Notes under the pieces: generated by a model
The model's input: only the letters and a program-made list of their open reading frames with translations
Told to the model about the DNA's origin: nothing
Databases searched by the model: none
Shown: positions 17,547 through 25,828 of the stretch, in pieces
Layout: every line of letters begins with the position of its first letter
How positions within the stretch are numbered: the stretch's first letter is position 1
NCBI GenBank assembly: GCA_002706365.1
Contig: PALM01000002.1
Location: forward strand, 33,828 to 70,115
Origin: Flavobacteriales bacterium
GTDB taxonomy: Bacteria; Bacteroidota; Bacteroidia; Flavobacteriales_E; Vicingaceae
Length of the DNA: 36,288 bases
Direction of reading: 5' to 3'
Program-made: the position numbers and the translations under genes

Positions 17547-19004
17547 TCAATTAATATTTTTCTTTATTAGAGGGAATACTATGTTATCTTTAACAAGCTC
17601 CAAACCTTTTAATTTTAACACAAAAACTAATCCTATGTAAAGTATAAAAATTTGAATGCTAGGTATTAAAATTTGCAAAAGTAAGTCAAATGAGTTCAAT
17701 GAAGAATGGTAAGTGTAAGCAATGAGTGCACTCATTGTAGCAATTAGTAAGTATGGAAGAATAATTTTTAGCTGCTTAATCATACTAAAACCAATTAATT
17801 TCCCAGGGAAGTATAGATTTGGAATAAAAGTTACTGATGTAGCTATTGACATACCAATAGCCATTCCTTGCAGTCCGTAAGGTAAAGAAGCAACAATAAC
17901 CAATGAAAAAAAAATTCGTTTAACGGTCTCAAATTTCAAGACGAATCCTGACTTTCCTTTTGATAGAAAAATATTGGAGTTAATTCCACCAATTGGAATC
18001 ATAAAGCCAACCAAACAAAGTATCTGAAATATTGGAACAACTTCTATCCACTTCTCTGTTAAAACTAAAATGATCAATGGTTTTGCTACAACAATCAAAG
18101 TGAACATGATTGGAATAACTAGAAAAGCTAAAACATGTAAAAGCGATGAATAATATTTCGTAAGTCGTACATTATCATTTTGGATTTTTGACAATGAAGG
18201 GTATAATACTTTATTCAAGCCTCCTGCAATAATGCTTAATGGGTATTTTCTTAAGGTCTTAGCCCTATTAAAAACTCCTAATGAAGCTGCTGGGTAAAAT
18301 TTCCCAATTAGAATCGTATCCAATTCATTTAATGTTTGGGAAATGATATTGAGAAAGAAAATGTTTGAACTAAAACTCAGATACTTTTTTATTGAAGCAA
18401 TAGAAAATGCCAAGGTAGGTAGCCAGCCAGCTAAAAGAAAAATAATTACGGTTCTGAATACGGATGCAGATATGCTTTGAAAAATTAAACTGTATACACC
18501 AAAATCGAGATAGGCTAGTATTACTGCTGTTATTCCGGAAAGAAGAATTGATGTTGTTTCTGCACTTGTAACTTTTTGAAATTTAATCTCCTTGGTTAAA
18601 ATCACATTTGGTATTATCCCAAATGAACTTATAACGAAAGTAATTGAAAGATATCGTAAAAGTTTACCAACCTCACTTTCACCATAAAATTGACCAACCA
18701 AATCGCTAAAAAGAAACGTTATTATGAAAAGAGTAAAGCCTATACCAACATTTAAAAAAAAAATTGAAGAAAAGTCTAACTGAGTTGTTTTTTTATCTTG
18801 GATTAAAGCACTACCAAAACCAAAACTCATAAACACCTGTGCCAGTGATGTAAAAACGATCACCATTGCCATTAAACCAAAGTCTTCAGGCATCAATATT
18901 CTTGCTAAAAAGATGCTTATCACAAATTTTATGACTTGGTTAATCAAATTGCCAGCAGAACTCCAGCCCAGCCCTGCAATTGTTTTTTTCTTTAAATCTT
19001 TCAA
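17547..19004 (-). CDS. wzx: Wzx/WzxC-like polysaccharide repeat-unit flippase
   Basis: The product is 485 residues with twelve to fourteen predicted membrane helices and no catalytic motif, the profile of the MOP superfamily. The N-terminus, KKKTIAGLGWSSAGNLINQ, and the following FLARILMPEDFGLMAMV are strongly characteristic of WzxC-type lipopolysaccharide/exopolysaccharide flippases. These move the undecaprenyl-linked repeat unit from the cytoplasmic to the periplasmic leaflet for Wzy. The start is TTG (19004), because a TAA lies directly upstream in frame and the next Met is inside the first helix pair. It is divergent from the GNAT gene, with 362 bp between. It is the only flippase candidate in the window. 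Confidence 0.9.
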   Translation of the reverse strand: MKDLKKKTIAGLGWSSAGNLINQVIKFVISIFLARILMPEDFGLMAMVIVFTSLAQVFMSFGFGSALIQDKKTTQLDFSSIFFLNVGIGFTLFIITFLFSDLVGQFYGESEVGKLLRYLSITFVISSFGIIPNVILTKEIKFQKVTSAETTSILLSGITAVILAYLDFGVYSLIFQSISASVFRTVIIFLLAGWLPTLAFSIASIKKYLSFSSNIFFLNIISQTLNELDTILIGKFYPAASLGVFNRAKTLRKYPLSIIAGGLNKVLYPSLSKIQNDNVRLTKYYSSLLHVLAFLVIPIMFTLIVVAKPLIILVLTEKWIEVVPIFQILCLVGFMIPIGGINSNIFLSKGKSGFVLKFETVKRIFFSLVIVASLPYGLQGMAIGMSIATSVTFIPNLYFPGKLIGFSMIKQLKIILPYLLIATMSALIAYTYHSSLNSFDLLLQILIPSIQIFILYIGLVFVLKLKGLELVKDNIVFPLIKKNIN

Positions 19005-19366
19005 TTACTTAGTAGTCTTCTATAATACACTTTGAAAAAGATGTTCAATGTTGATTATCTTAGATCTGATCCGAAATACGAGAGCAATCTTTTTCAACAT
19101 TCCTTAAACTCAATCATTTAAGTCAGGAAAGAATTAGTTTATATCATTCTAGTCAAAATGTAATCCTATTAATAAACTCTTATGAGGATGCTTATCTTCA
19201 ATTTGATTAGAATCTGATGGTATACTCTCTCGGGCACTATGACTCGGTAAAGTTAAGATGTATTTACTTTATTTGGTCTCAATCATGCTCTTTAAAGGCC
19301 GAGTTTAATTTTAATTAACTTCTTAAATTCTGTAGATTTAATCTGAAATAGCGAAGAAGTTTTAAT
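19005..19366. other. Divergent intergenic region between flippase and acetyltransferase genes
   Basis: This 362-bp region must hold promoters for both the leftward flippase gene and the rightward acetyltransferase/deacetylase pair. A near match to the Bacteroidota -7 box (TACACTTTG, one extra base) lies near 19026. No convincing gene or structured RNA was seen. Confidence 0.35.
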
Positions 19367-20311
19367 ATGGAATACCTATTTGAGAAGTATAATACTGATC
19401 GTTTTAAAGATTTCGTCACAATATATGAAGCAGCTTTTAGAAAAGAGGCAGAATTTGAATATTTAAAATCAAAGTTTGATACATCATATACTGGAAAGGA
19501 GGTAATTGGATATATTGCGTACAATAAGAAGAACATGGACCCGGCGGCTTACTATGGAGTTTTTCCAACCTTGGGCACTTATAATGGAAATCCAATACTA
19601 TTTGCACAAAGTGGTAATACTGCCACTCACCCTAAATATCAGAAACAAGGGCTATTTTCCAAGCTTCATGACAAAACAATGGAGTTGTGCCATACTGAAG
19701 GGATTCAATTTGTATTTGGCTTTCCAAATTCAAATTCTTATCCAGGATTTATAAAATTTGGTTGGAATCATGAAAGTAACACAATCATAGGGGCCATTCG
19801 GCCAAAAATTTCCTTCTTTTTCAAGGTGAGAAGAAGATTGAGTCCTGATTATGCATTTAATAAACGACTTGAAATTAAAGAACGTTCAATTGATATTTAT
19901 GATATCGCCGATGAGTCCCTTAATTTGAGTCTAATGGCGAACTATGATACCGGGGTAAACATACCTAGAACCAAGAAATACTTAGAGTATAAGAGTCGAC
20001 TTGGGTCATTTGTAATTAAACTGGAAAATGGTTTAGCTTGGGTTACCATTAAGAATAGTGTGCTTCATATAGGAGATCTGTTTTCTAACAACCCATTGCA
20101 ACTATTCTCAAACGTTTTTGATTTGAGCAAAAGCCTTGGGTTTGATAGCGTAAAAATTAACGCTTCTGATAGAAAATTTATTGAAACTCTAAAAGATAAG
20201 TATCCGAGAATGAAACTTAGCGAATCAGCCCCTTTAATAATAAACAATATTGCGTTAAATTCAGTGGACACCAAATTTCATTACACTGGTGGCGATTTTG
20301 ATTTTTTTTGA
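19367..20311 (+). CDS. GNAT family N-acyltransferase (Acetyltransf_9-like)
   Basis: The product is 314 residues. The acyl-CoA-binding motif A of the GNAT fold is visible as ATHPKYQKQGLFSKL (86-100, the V/THPxYQxxG pattern), followed by FVFGFPNSNSYPGFIKFGW, the substrate-side segment common in longer GNATs of Bacteroidota surface-glycan loci. The C-terminal half probably forms a second, degenerate GNAT-like lobe. It is on the opposite strand to the main operon and 26 bp before the deacetylase start, so the two form a small operon. Acyl donor and amine acceptor are unknown; an amino sugar made by the locus is a plausible acceptor by context only. Confidence 0.75.
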   Translation: MEYLFEKYNTDRFKDFVTIYEAAFRKEAEFEYLKSKFDTSYTGKEVIGYIAYNKKNMDPAAYYGVFPTLGTYNGNPILFAQSGNTATHPKYQKQGLFSKLHDKTMELCHTEGIQFVFGFPNSNSYPGFIKFGWNHESNTIIGAIRPKISFFFKVRRRLSPDYAFNKRLEIKERSIDIYDIADESLNLSLMANYDTGVNIPRTKKYLEYKSRLGSFVIKLENGLAWVTIKNSVLHIGDLFSNNPLQLFSNVFDLSKSLGFDSVKINASDRKFIETLKDKYPRMKLSESAPLIINNIALNSVDTKFHYTGGDFDFF

Positions 20312-20337
20312 TTGTTATAACAGTAAAGGAATTGCTC

Positions 20338-21357
20338 ATGTCTATTCGCTCTAGCTTAAAAAATGGTTTCTCATTCTTTTTTAGATCTCTATACTCAGGA
20401 AGAGGGACAATTCTTATGTTTCACCGAATCTTGGCTAATGATGGAAGGCCTAGAGTTCACACTAAAGCTTTGGAAGTTGAGCCAAGAAGCCTTGAAGATT
20501 TCATCACATTCTTTAAACAGAGAAAATATGACTTCATTAGGATGGATGAAGTATTGGATTACATTAAGAAACCACGTAGTTCAAAATTTGTTGTTTTTAC
20601 ATTTGATGATGGTTTTGAGGATAATTACACACAAGCCCTACCCCTTTTTGAATCATTTGGCATACCATTCACGATTTACATAACCACAGATATGCCAGAT
20701 GGTAAGCGAATACTTTGGAATTATATATTGGAAGATATTATACTAGAAAATGAACAAATTGAACTAGGACATAAAAACTGGTCTTTAAAGAGCTCCATTA
20801 TTGAACAAAGTGAAAAAGAAAATGTGTACAATGATATTCGTCGTTATTTAATAGATAGACCGAGAGAAGAACGTTTACAACTTTTAAGGGACTGGTTTAA
20901 GTTGTCTGACGAAGATCTTTTCTCAAAGGTAAAAGAGCATGCAATGTCATGGGACCAATTGAAAGAAATATCCAAAAACCCATTAGTTGAAATTGGTGCA
21001 CACACAATCACGCACCCTTCATTAAAATCCCTTAATGAACGAGAATTTCAAGAAGAAGTGATTGGAAGCAGACAAAAACTAGAGGAAAAGCTCAAAATAA
21101 AAATCCGACATTTTGCCTACCCATATGGCTCAGTAAATGAAGTTGGAAAACGTGAACTTGAATTAATGAAATCAATGGGATTTGAAACCGCAGTGACCAC
21201 TCGAAATGGAAACGTATTTAAGGGGCACAAGTCTCATTTATTGGCCTTACCAAGGATGTTTGTTGGACCAAATACTAAAATCGAGGATATTCATGATCAA
21301 GTGATTGGTAAAAGAAACTTCATCTCCAGCTCGAAGAGCCGAATAGTTACTGTTTGA
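20338..21357 (+). CDS. Polysaccharide deacetylase family protein (NodB homology domain, CE4)
   Basis: From the ATG at 20338 the product is 339 residues. It contains TILMFHRIL, the metal/catalytic FVVFTFDDGFEDNY (D90, D91), the HxxxH zinc motif in EIGAHTITHPSL (H222, H226), and the HFAYPYGS motif (258-265). These are motifs 1-3 of carbohydrate esterase family 4. An insertion of about 90 residues separates motifs 1 and 2, as in the PgaB/IcaB-like and O-antigen-locus subgroup. An upstream TTG (20308) overlapping the GNAT gene is possible, but AAAGGA at 20325 is well placed for the ATG. It has no clear signal peptide, so it may act in the cytoplasm. It probably removes N-acetyl groups from a sugar, opposite to its GNAT partner. 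Confidence 0.88.
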   Translation: MSIRSSLKNGFSFFFRSLYSGRGTILMFHRILANDGRPRVHTKALEVEPRSLEDFITFFKQRKYDFIRMDEVLDYIKKPRSSKFVVFTFDDGFEDNYTQALPLFESFGIPFTIYITTDMPDGKRILWNYILEDIILENEQIELGHKNWSLKSSIIEQSEKENVYNDIRRYLIDRPREERLQLLRDWFKLSDEDLFSKVKEHAMSWDQLKEISKNPLVEIGAHTITHPSLKSLNEREFQEEVIGSRQKLEEKLKIKIRHFAYPYGSVNEVGKRELELMKSMGFETAVTTRNGNVFKGHKSHLLALPRMFVGPNTKIEDIHDQVIGKRNFISSSKSRIVTV

Positions 21358-21398
21358 TGATGGGACCTAATACATTCTTGGCTTTGCGACTCTCTAAT

Positions 21399-22424
21399 TT
21401 ATCGGAAAAATATCAACGCAAAAGAATATTTAATTTTGTTCTTTAATGATCCCATATCTTGTATGGATAAGTGTTTGAGTGCTTCAGCTGCTTTAAAAAA
21501 ATTCTTCTTGCTGAATTGAATAAGAAATATTTGCAAATAATTATACTTAAGCATTTCATTTGTTAAGTCTGAATATTTATGATTTAAATACTTATCAATA
21601 GCAATTTGATAGGCTATCTGTCTATAATATTTTCTGAGTTTAGCATCTACTCTTTTACTTTCATCTCTGACTTTAGAATTAACACTTATTCCTCCTCTAT
21701 GTAGTCTGTAAACTGCTCCTTCAAAATTTAGATATCTTAACTTCCCATGTTGACTCAAAAGAATATACAAAGACCTATCACAACCTCCGAACTGAGTAAT
21801 CCAATCTGGAAAACTATTAATGATGAAATTTCTAAATACAACCGTCAGCGTAGCTGCTCTATTTCTCTTAATCAGGTCTCCAGCATTAAAGTCAAAATCT
21901 GAATTAGCGGAGAGTAACTTTTGCCCTGTCTTGCCAGTACCAATTTCATCTACAATGGTTCCATTATGGGAGCATAATACATAATCATCATTAGATTCTA
22001 AAAAATCTATTTGCTTTTGAAGTTTATTTGAATCTACCCAATAATCATCTCCATCACATAGAGCAATGTATTTTCCCACAGCAGAAAATAAACTATACAT
22101 AAAATTAAACCTGCCTGTCGGTTTTCCATCGATGGCGATATTATTATCTCTACTATGTAAAAACAATCGTATTTTGTCAGGGAACTTATCTGCATATTCA
22201 AGACAAATCTCTCTAGTACCATCTGTTGAATCATCATCCCCCAAAATGATTTCATATATAAAATTAGTCTGTTGCTTTAATATTCCCTCTAAGCATTGCT
22301 GAATATACTTAGCATGTTGGTAAGTTACAACTAGAACACTTACCAATGGCTTTTCAATCCTTCTATAAGGATAGTGCACAACCTCTTCCTTTTGGTATAT
22401 CTCTTTAAACTTTGCAAAATCCAT
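21399..22424 (-). CDS. GT2 family glycosyltransferase
   Basis: The product is 341 residues. The GT-A core starts at PLVSVLVVTYQHAKYIQQ (26-43), continues with IILGDDDSTDGT (59-70) and has the metal-binding CDGDDYW (123-129). The C-terminal region contains HGKLRYLNFEGAVYRLH, with a conserved-looking H/R pair, and a basic amphipathic tail. The family member type (an N-terminal extension of about 25 residues, then the core, with FNFMYSLFSAVGKYI) is common in capsule and O-antigen clusters. It lies 10 bp after the preceding sulfotransferase gene and converges with the deacetylase, whose stop is 41 bp away. It is the last gene of the - strand block headed by Wzc. Sugar unknown. Confidence 0.88.
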   Translation of the reverse strand: MDFAKFKEIYQKEEVVHYPYRRIEKPLVSVLVVTYQHAKYIQQCLEGILKQQTNFIYEIILGDDDSTDGTREICLEYADKFPDKIRLFLHSRDNNIAIDGKPTGRFNFMYSLFSAVGKYIALCDGDDYWVDSNKLQKQIDFLESNDDYVLCSHNGTIVDEIGTGKTGQKLLSANSDFDFNAGDLIKRNRAATLTVVFRNFIINSFPDWITQFGGCDRSLYILLSQHGKLRYLNFEGAVYRLHRGGISVNSKVRDESKRVDAKLRKYYRQIAYQIAIDKYLNHKYSDLTNEMLKYNYLQIFLIQFSKKNFFKAAEALKHLSIQDMGSLKNKIKYSFALIFFR

Positions 22425-22434
22425 TCTAATTTGA

Positions 22435-23235
22435 TTATTTCAAATATCTTTCTAAAACTGTTCCCTTTAAGTTAGAATGTACATTATCAATTATAAAATC
22501 AGGTATTTTTCCCTTCCAGCTATCATCATTTTCTTTGGTTTTATAAACACCATATGGGTCTAGATTATTTTTACTTCTACTAATGGTTAGAAAACTATTA
22601 GTTTGATCTGTATATGGTATATCTAGAAATGAAAACAACTCCTTTGTCTTTTTAATTGGCTCATCAATTAATTCACTATACTCCATTATAAAGACTTTAT
22701 CTCCATATTTAGACTTCAAATCATGGAACATAAAACCTAATTCTTTCCACTTTTCAAAACCATAATACTCTTCTCGTTTATCTAAATTTTTTTTATCCCC
22801 GTACTTCCATTCTTCTTCAATCTTCCAATCTGCATCAAATTCTTTAGGAGCATTAAACCATGAATGTAAATGAGCAAATGGATTTCTTATCAATCCAATT
22901 AAAAGAACTTCTTTATCTTTTTGAAGCAAATTGTCAAGTATGAAATGATATCGTGTCTCCTTATATGCTACGCAGTCAAAAGTGGACTTTTTAAAAGAAG
23001 GTACAATACCTTCTTGTTTTCTGCTTTCTTGATCAATAAAATTGTCCTTTACCGTGATTAGTCTTTTCTTGAATTCAATAATTTCATTGAGTGACGAATC
23101 ATCTGTTAAGCTACCTTTAAGAGAGTAGGAGAAAAGTGGTTGCATTTTATAGCTTACTACGGGACAAGAATCTATAATACTGCCTAACCAAGTGGATCCC
23201 GATCTCGGCATTGAGTGTAATGCTATCAATTTCAT
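22435..23235 (-). CDS. Sulfotransferase family protein
   Basis: The product is 266 residues. The N-terminal LIALHSMPRSGSTWLGSII (3-21) is a clear 5'-phosphosulfate-binding loop. VLLIGLIRNPFAHLHSWFN carries the 3'-phosphate-binding R117 and S125, and IMEYSELIDEPIKKTKELFSFL matches the end of the domain. This gives a good PAPS-dependent sulfotransferase signature. Its ATG overlaps the methyltransferase TGA by 4 bp (ATGA), so it belongs to the Wzc-aminotransferase-WbqC-methyltransferase block. The acceptor is unknown; sulfation of the amino-sugar part of the repeat is a reasonable inference from its neighbours. Confidence 0.88.
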   Translation of the reverse strand: MKLIALHSMPRSGSTWLGSIIDSCPVVSYKMQPLFSYSLKGSLTDDSSLNEIIEFKKRLITVKDNFIDQESRKQEGIVPSFKKSTFDCVAYKETRYHFILDNLLQKDKEVLLIGLIRNPFAHLHSWFNAPKEFDADWKIEEEWKYGDKKNLDKREEYYGFEKWKELGFMFHDLKSKYGDKVFIMEYSELIDEPIKKTKELFSFLDIPYTDQTNSFLTISRSKNNLDPYGVYKTKENDDSWKGKIPDFIIDNVHSNLKGTVLERYLK

Positions 23236-23909
23236 TTTTCTACTAATAGGTCGAACCTAACCCCATTATTGAAGTGATAATCAGGCTTTTCCAGAATAGT
23301 ATATTGACCTTCATAACCAAGATAATTAAGTAGAAACCTAAAAAAATCCTTTTGAAACCAATTCCCGATATGATCTCTATTTTCAATTAAGGTATCAAAG
23401 TAGAACTTTTTGTAATCTATTTTAGAATAGAACTCCCATTTCTTATCAATATCAGGTATATCTCCAATAAACAAAATCCCCCCTTGCCCTAAATTATCCA
23501 AGCAATTTCTAATTATTTGCGCAGAATGCTCTAAGCTAAAGTGTTGTATAGCAAAATACCAAACAACTTTATTATAATTAACAGCTTTGAAATTATACTT
23601 TGACAAGTCTTGATGCTGCAATTCTACATTATCTGAGGATACTACAAACTCATCTAATAAAGGCTTAGAATAATCAATTGCAATAACTTTCTTTACATAA
23701 TTATGGATATCTTCAGTAATTAGACCGTTCCCCGCACAAAGATCTAATACAACATCCTCCTTTTCTAGCCTTAAATGTTTTTTTATATCAGCTAATTCCC
23801 TTGCAAAAAGAACTTCTTCAACTGGAAGCCCAAATTTTGTCCTACCAACTGATACTTGCTTTTTAGAGGCATCAATTTGATTCCAATAGTTTGCCCAATA
23901 TTTCGACAT
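23232..23909 (-). CDS. Class I SAM-dependent methyltransferase
   Basis: The product is 225 residues. SAM-binding motif I is VLDLCAGNGLITEDI (54-68), with the acidic end of strand 2 in VIAIDYS. VVWYFAIQHFS and NCLDNLGQGGILFIGDIPD are the later motifs of a Methyltransf_11/25-type fold. Length and order are normal. It sits between the WbqC-like gene (26 bp upstream) and a sulfotransferase with a 4-bp overlap. The substrate may be a nucleotide-activated or lipid-linked sugar, perhaps the amino sugar made by the aminotransferase; this is context inference. Confidence 0.85.
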   Translation of the reverse strand: MSKYWANYWNQIDASKKQVSVGRTKFGLPVEEVLFARELADIKKHLRLEKEDVVLDLCAGNGLITEDIHNYVKKVIAIDYSKPLLDEFVVSSDNVELQHQDLSKYNFKAVNYNKVVWYFAIQHFSLEHSAQIIRNCLDNLGQGGILFIGDIPDIDKKWEFYSKIDYKKFYFDTLIENRDHIGNWFQKDFFRFLLNYLGYEGQYTILEKPDYHFNNGVRFDLLVEK

Positions 23910-23935
23910 TTTGTAAGTCTTTAGTTCAGATCAAA

Positions 23936-24691
23936 TTACTCTAGTGAGTAACAATCAAGTAATCTTTGAATTTCATCTTTAGAATTAAACATCATTACAT
24001 CGATGATTGATAAACTTGGTACAAAGGGGTTACCAAATTGGGTGTAATGAATTTCATCCGTTTTAATAAAACTAAGGTCTATATTATTTTTACGAAAGGT
24101 TTCCTTACTGTATAAACTTTTCCCCCCGATTGAATTATAAAATTCATTTGCACTTTCATTCTTACAAAATTCTAGCACTCTCAATACTTTAATAGGGTAT
24201 TCGATAGGATCAATTCCTTTTTTGAATTCCATCTCTTTAATATCATTCTCAACTGAATCAAAATAACTTTCAGTTGTACTTATTAATGTATCAATATCGA
24301 GAAAATCACAAATTCTAATAATCGATTTCTTATTAAAGTCTGAAATATAATCTACTTCAGATGAAATCATTGTCTCAATAAAATAATACACTTCATCAAA
24401 ATAAGGTGCTCGTTTGTAGTTTAAATAAACTTTATTCAGAAACTTTCTTTTCCAATCAAATTGATCAGAAATCTTAATTTGATTAATTTTTTTATTGGAA
24501 CTTTTGCTCTCAAGTGGAATGGTAAAATAGTCCGCCTTATTTTGCCCCTTGTTTAAAAGTCTATTTCGATTTATCCAAGCATCTTTAATAAAGGTTAGTT
24601 CGTCATACAAAATGTATTTATCTACGGCATTTATCAATTGAAAGTATCCTATATAGGGAAATAAGTATGGCTGCATGATTGCTAATCTCAT
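23936..24691 (-). CDS. WbqC-like family protein
   Basis: The product is 251 residues. The opening MRLAIMQPYLFPYIGYFQLI and the following VDKYILYDELTFIKDAWINRN are the very conserved N-terminus of the WbqC-like family (Pfam PF08889). Later blocks include FTIPLES, LNKVYLNYKRAPYF and NSIGGKSLYSKETF. Such proteins occur next to DegT-type aminotransferases in O-antigen and capsule loci; their biochemical role is not firmly established. Here too the gene directly follows the aminotransferase with a 4-bp ATGA overlap, suggesting joint action on an amino sugar. It is soluble and cytoplasmic, with no membrane segment. Confidence 0.9.
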   Translation of the reverse strand: MRLAIMQPYLFPYIGYFQLINAVDKYILYDELTFIKDAWINRNRLLNKGQNKADYFTIPLESKSSNKKINQIKISDQFDWKRKFLNKVYLNYKRAPYFDEVYYFIETMISSEVDYISDFNKKSIIRICDFLDIDTLISTTESYFDSVENDIKEMEFKKGIDPIEYPIKVLRVLEFCKNESANEFYNSIGGKSLYSKETFRKNNIDLSFIKTDEIHYTQFGNPFVPSLSIIDVMMFNSKDEIQRLLDCYSLE

Positions 24692-25761
24692 AACTCACCA
24701 GCTATAATATTAGAAATTTTTTCCTGTTCGAATTCTGCAAGTTTATGGTATAAAGGAAGGCATAGAATTCTTGATGAACAATCATCAGAAACGGGATTTT
24801 CCTCACTATTCAAATAGTCTAATTTATTCAAAGCTGGATAAAAGTAACGTCGTGGGAAAATATTCTCCATTTCTAGTGCTCCTTTTACTTTTAAACACTT
24901 TTCTTCATTAGAAAGTAAAATAGGATAATAAGCATAGTTATAGTCGCATTTAGTTTGAATGTGTGGTCTTTCAAGTGGTAAGTTCTCTAATAGATAATCA
25001 TAATATCGAGATTGGTTTAACCTCTTTTCCTTAATCAAGTTAAAATCTTCCAGCACACACAAACCCATTGCTGCGTGGAATTCAGAATTCTTACCATTAA
25101 TTCCAAGGCCATTGAATTCTTCAGGACCATCGTGTCCAAAATTGCGCATGTACCAAATTCGCTCAAATACATCTTTATCCTTAGAGCATACCAATCCACC
25201 TTCTACAGAGTGTATTAATTTTGTTGCATGCAAACTACATGTGCTTATATCTCCATATTCAAAAATGCTTTTGCCATCATAGAGAGTTCCAAAACAATGT
25301 GCTGCATCATAAATTACCTTTAAATTATACTTTTCAGCAATTTCACTAATCCTTTGAATATCGCATGCATTTCCAAAGCAATGTGTAGCTAGAATTGCAG
25401 AGGTCTTTGTTGTAACTACAGCTTCAATTTTATCGGGATCTATATTCAAAGTTTTTCTATCAATGTCAGCAAAAACTGGCTGACATCCTTCCCAGACAAT
25501 GCTAGAAGTTGTAGCTACATATGAAAAAGGGGTAGTAATTATTTCACCCTTCAGGCCTAAAGCCTTAATTGCTAATTGAAGGGCGATCGTTCCATTACCT
25601 ACAAAAAGTAAATTTTCAAATTTTAAATGGTCCTTTAACTTCAATTCAAACTGCTGAACCAAAGGACCATTATTGGTCAACCACTCTCGTTCGAAAATTT
25701 CAGTAATGTACTTTAAGTACCTAATCTTATCAGGAAGATATGGTTTTGTAACTGGTATCAA
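24688..25761 (-). CDS. DegT/DnrJ/EryC1/StrS family PLP sugar aminotransferase
   Basis: The product is 357 residues. It has the family N-terminus TKPYLPDKIRYL, ITTPFSYVATTSSIVWEGCQPVFADID (75-101), the PLP-phosphate/ring-contacting YDAAHCFGT with D152, and the PLP lysine K181 in HATKLIHSVEGGLV. These enzymes convert keto-sugar nucleotides to amino sugars (for example dTDP- or UDP-linked 3- or 4-amino-deoxyhexoses). The start is TTG (25761): an in-frame TAA lies directly upstream and AGAGG precedes it. It overlaps the WbqC-like gene by 4 bp. No matching dehydratase or ketoisomerase is encoded in the window, so the keto-sugar must be made elsewhere. Confidence 0.93.
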   Translation of the reverse strand: MIPVTKPYLPDKIRYLKYITEIFEREWLTNNGPLVQQFELKLKDHLKFENLLFVGNGTIALQLAIKALGLKGEIITTPFSYVATTSSIVWEGCQPVFADIDRKTLNIDPDKIEAVVTTKTSAILATHCFGNACDIQRISEIAEKYNLKVIYDAAHCFGTLYDGKSIFEYGDISTCSLHATKLIHSVEGGLVCSKDKDVFERIWYMRNFGHDGPEEFNGLGINGKNSEFHAAMGLCVLEDFNLIKEKRLNQSRYYDYLLENLPLERPHIQTKCDYNYAYYPILLSNEEKCLKVKGALEMENIFPRRYFYPALNKLDYLNSEENPVSDDCSSRILCLPLYHKLAEFEQEKISNIIAGEL

Positions 25762-25828
25762 TTAATAACCTCTATTTGCATTTATTTTATAAGCAGTTAC
25801 CTTTCAATGCAGGTAAAGGAATATACTT

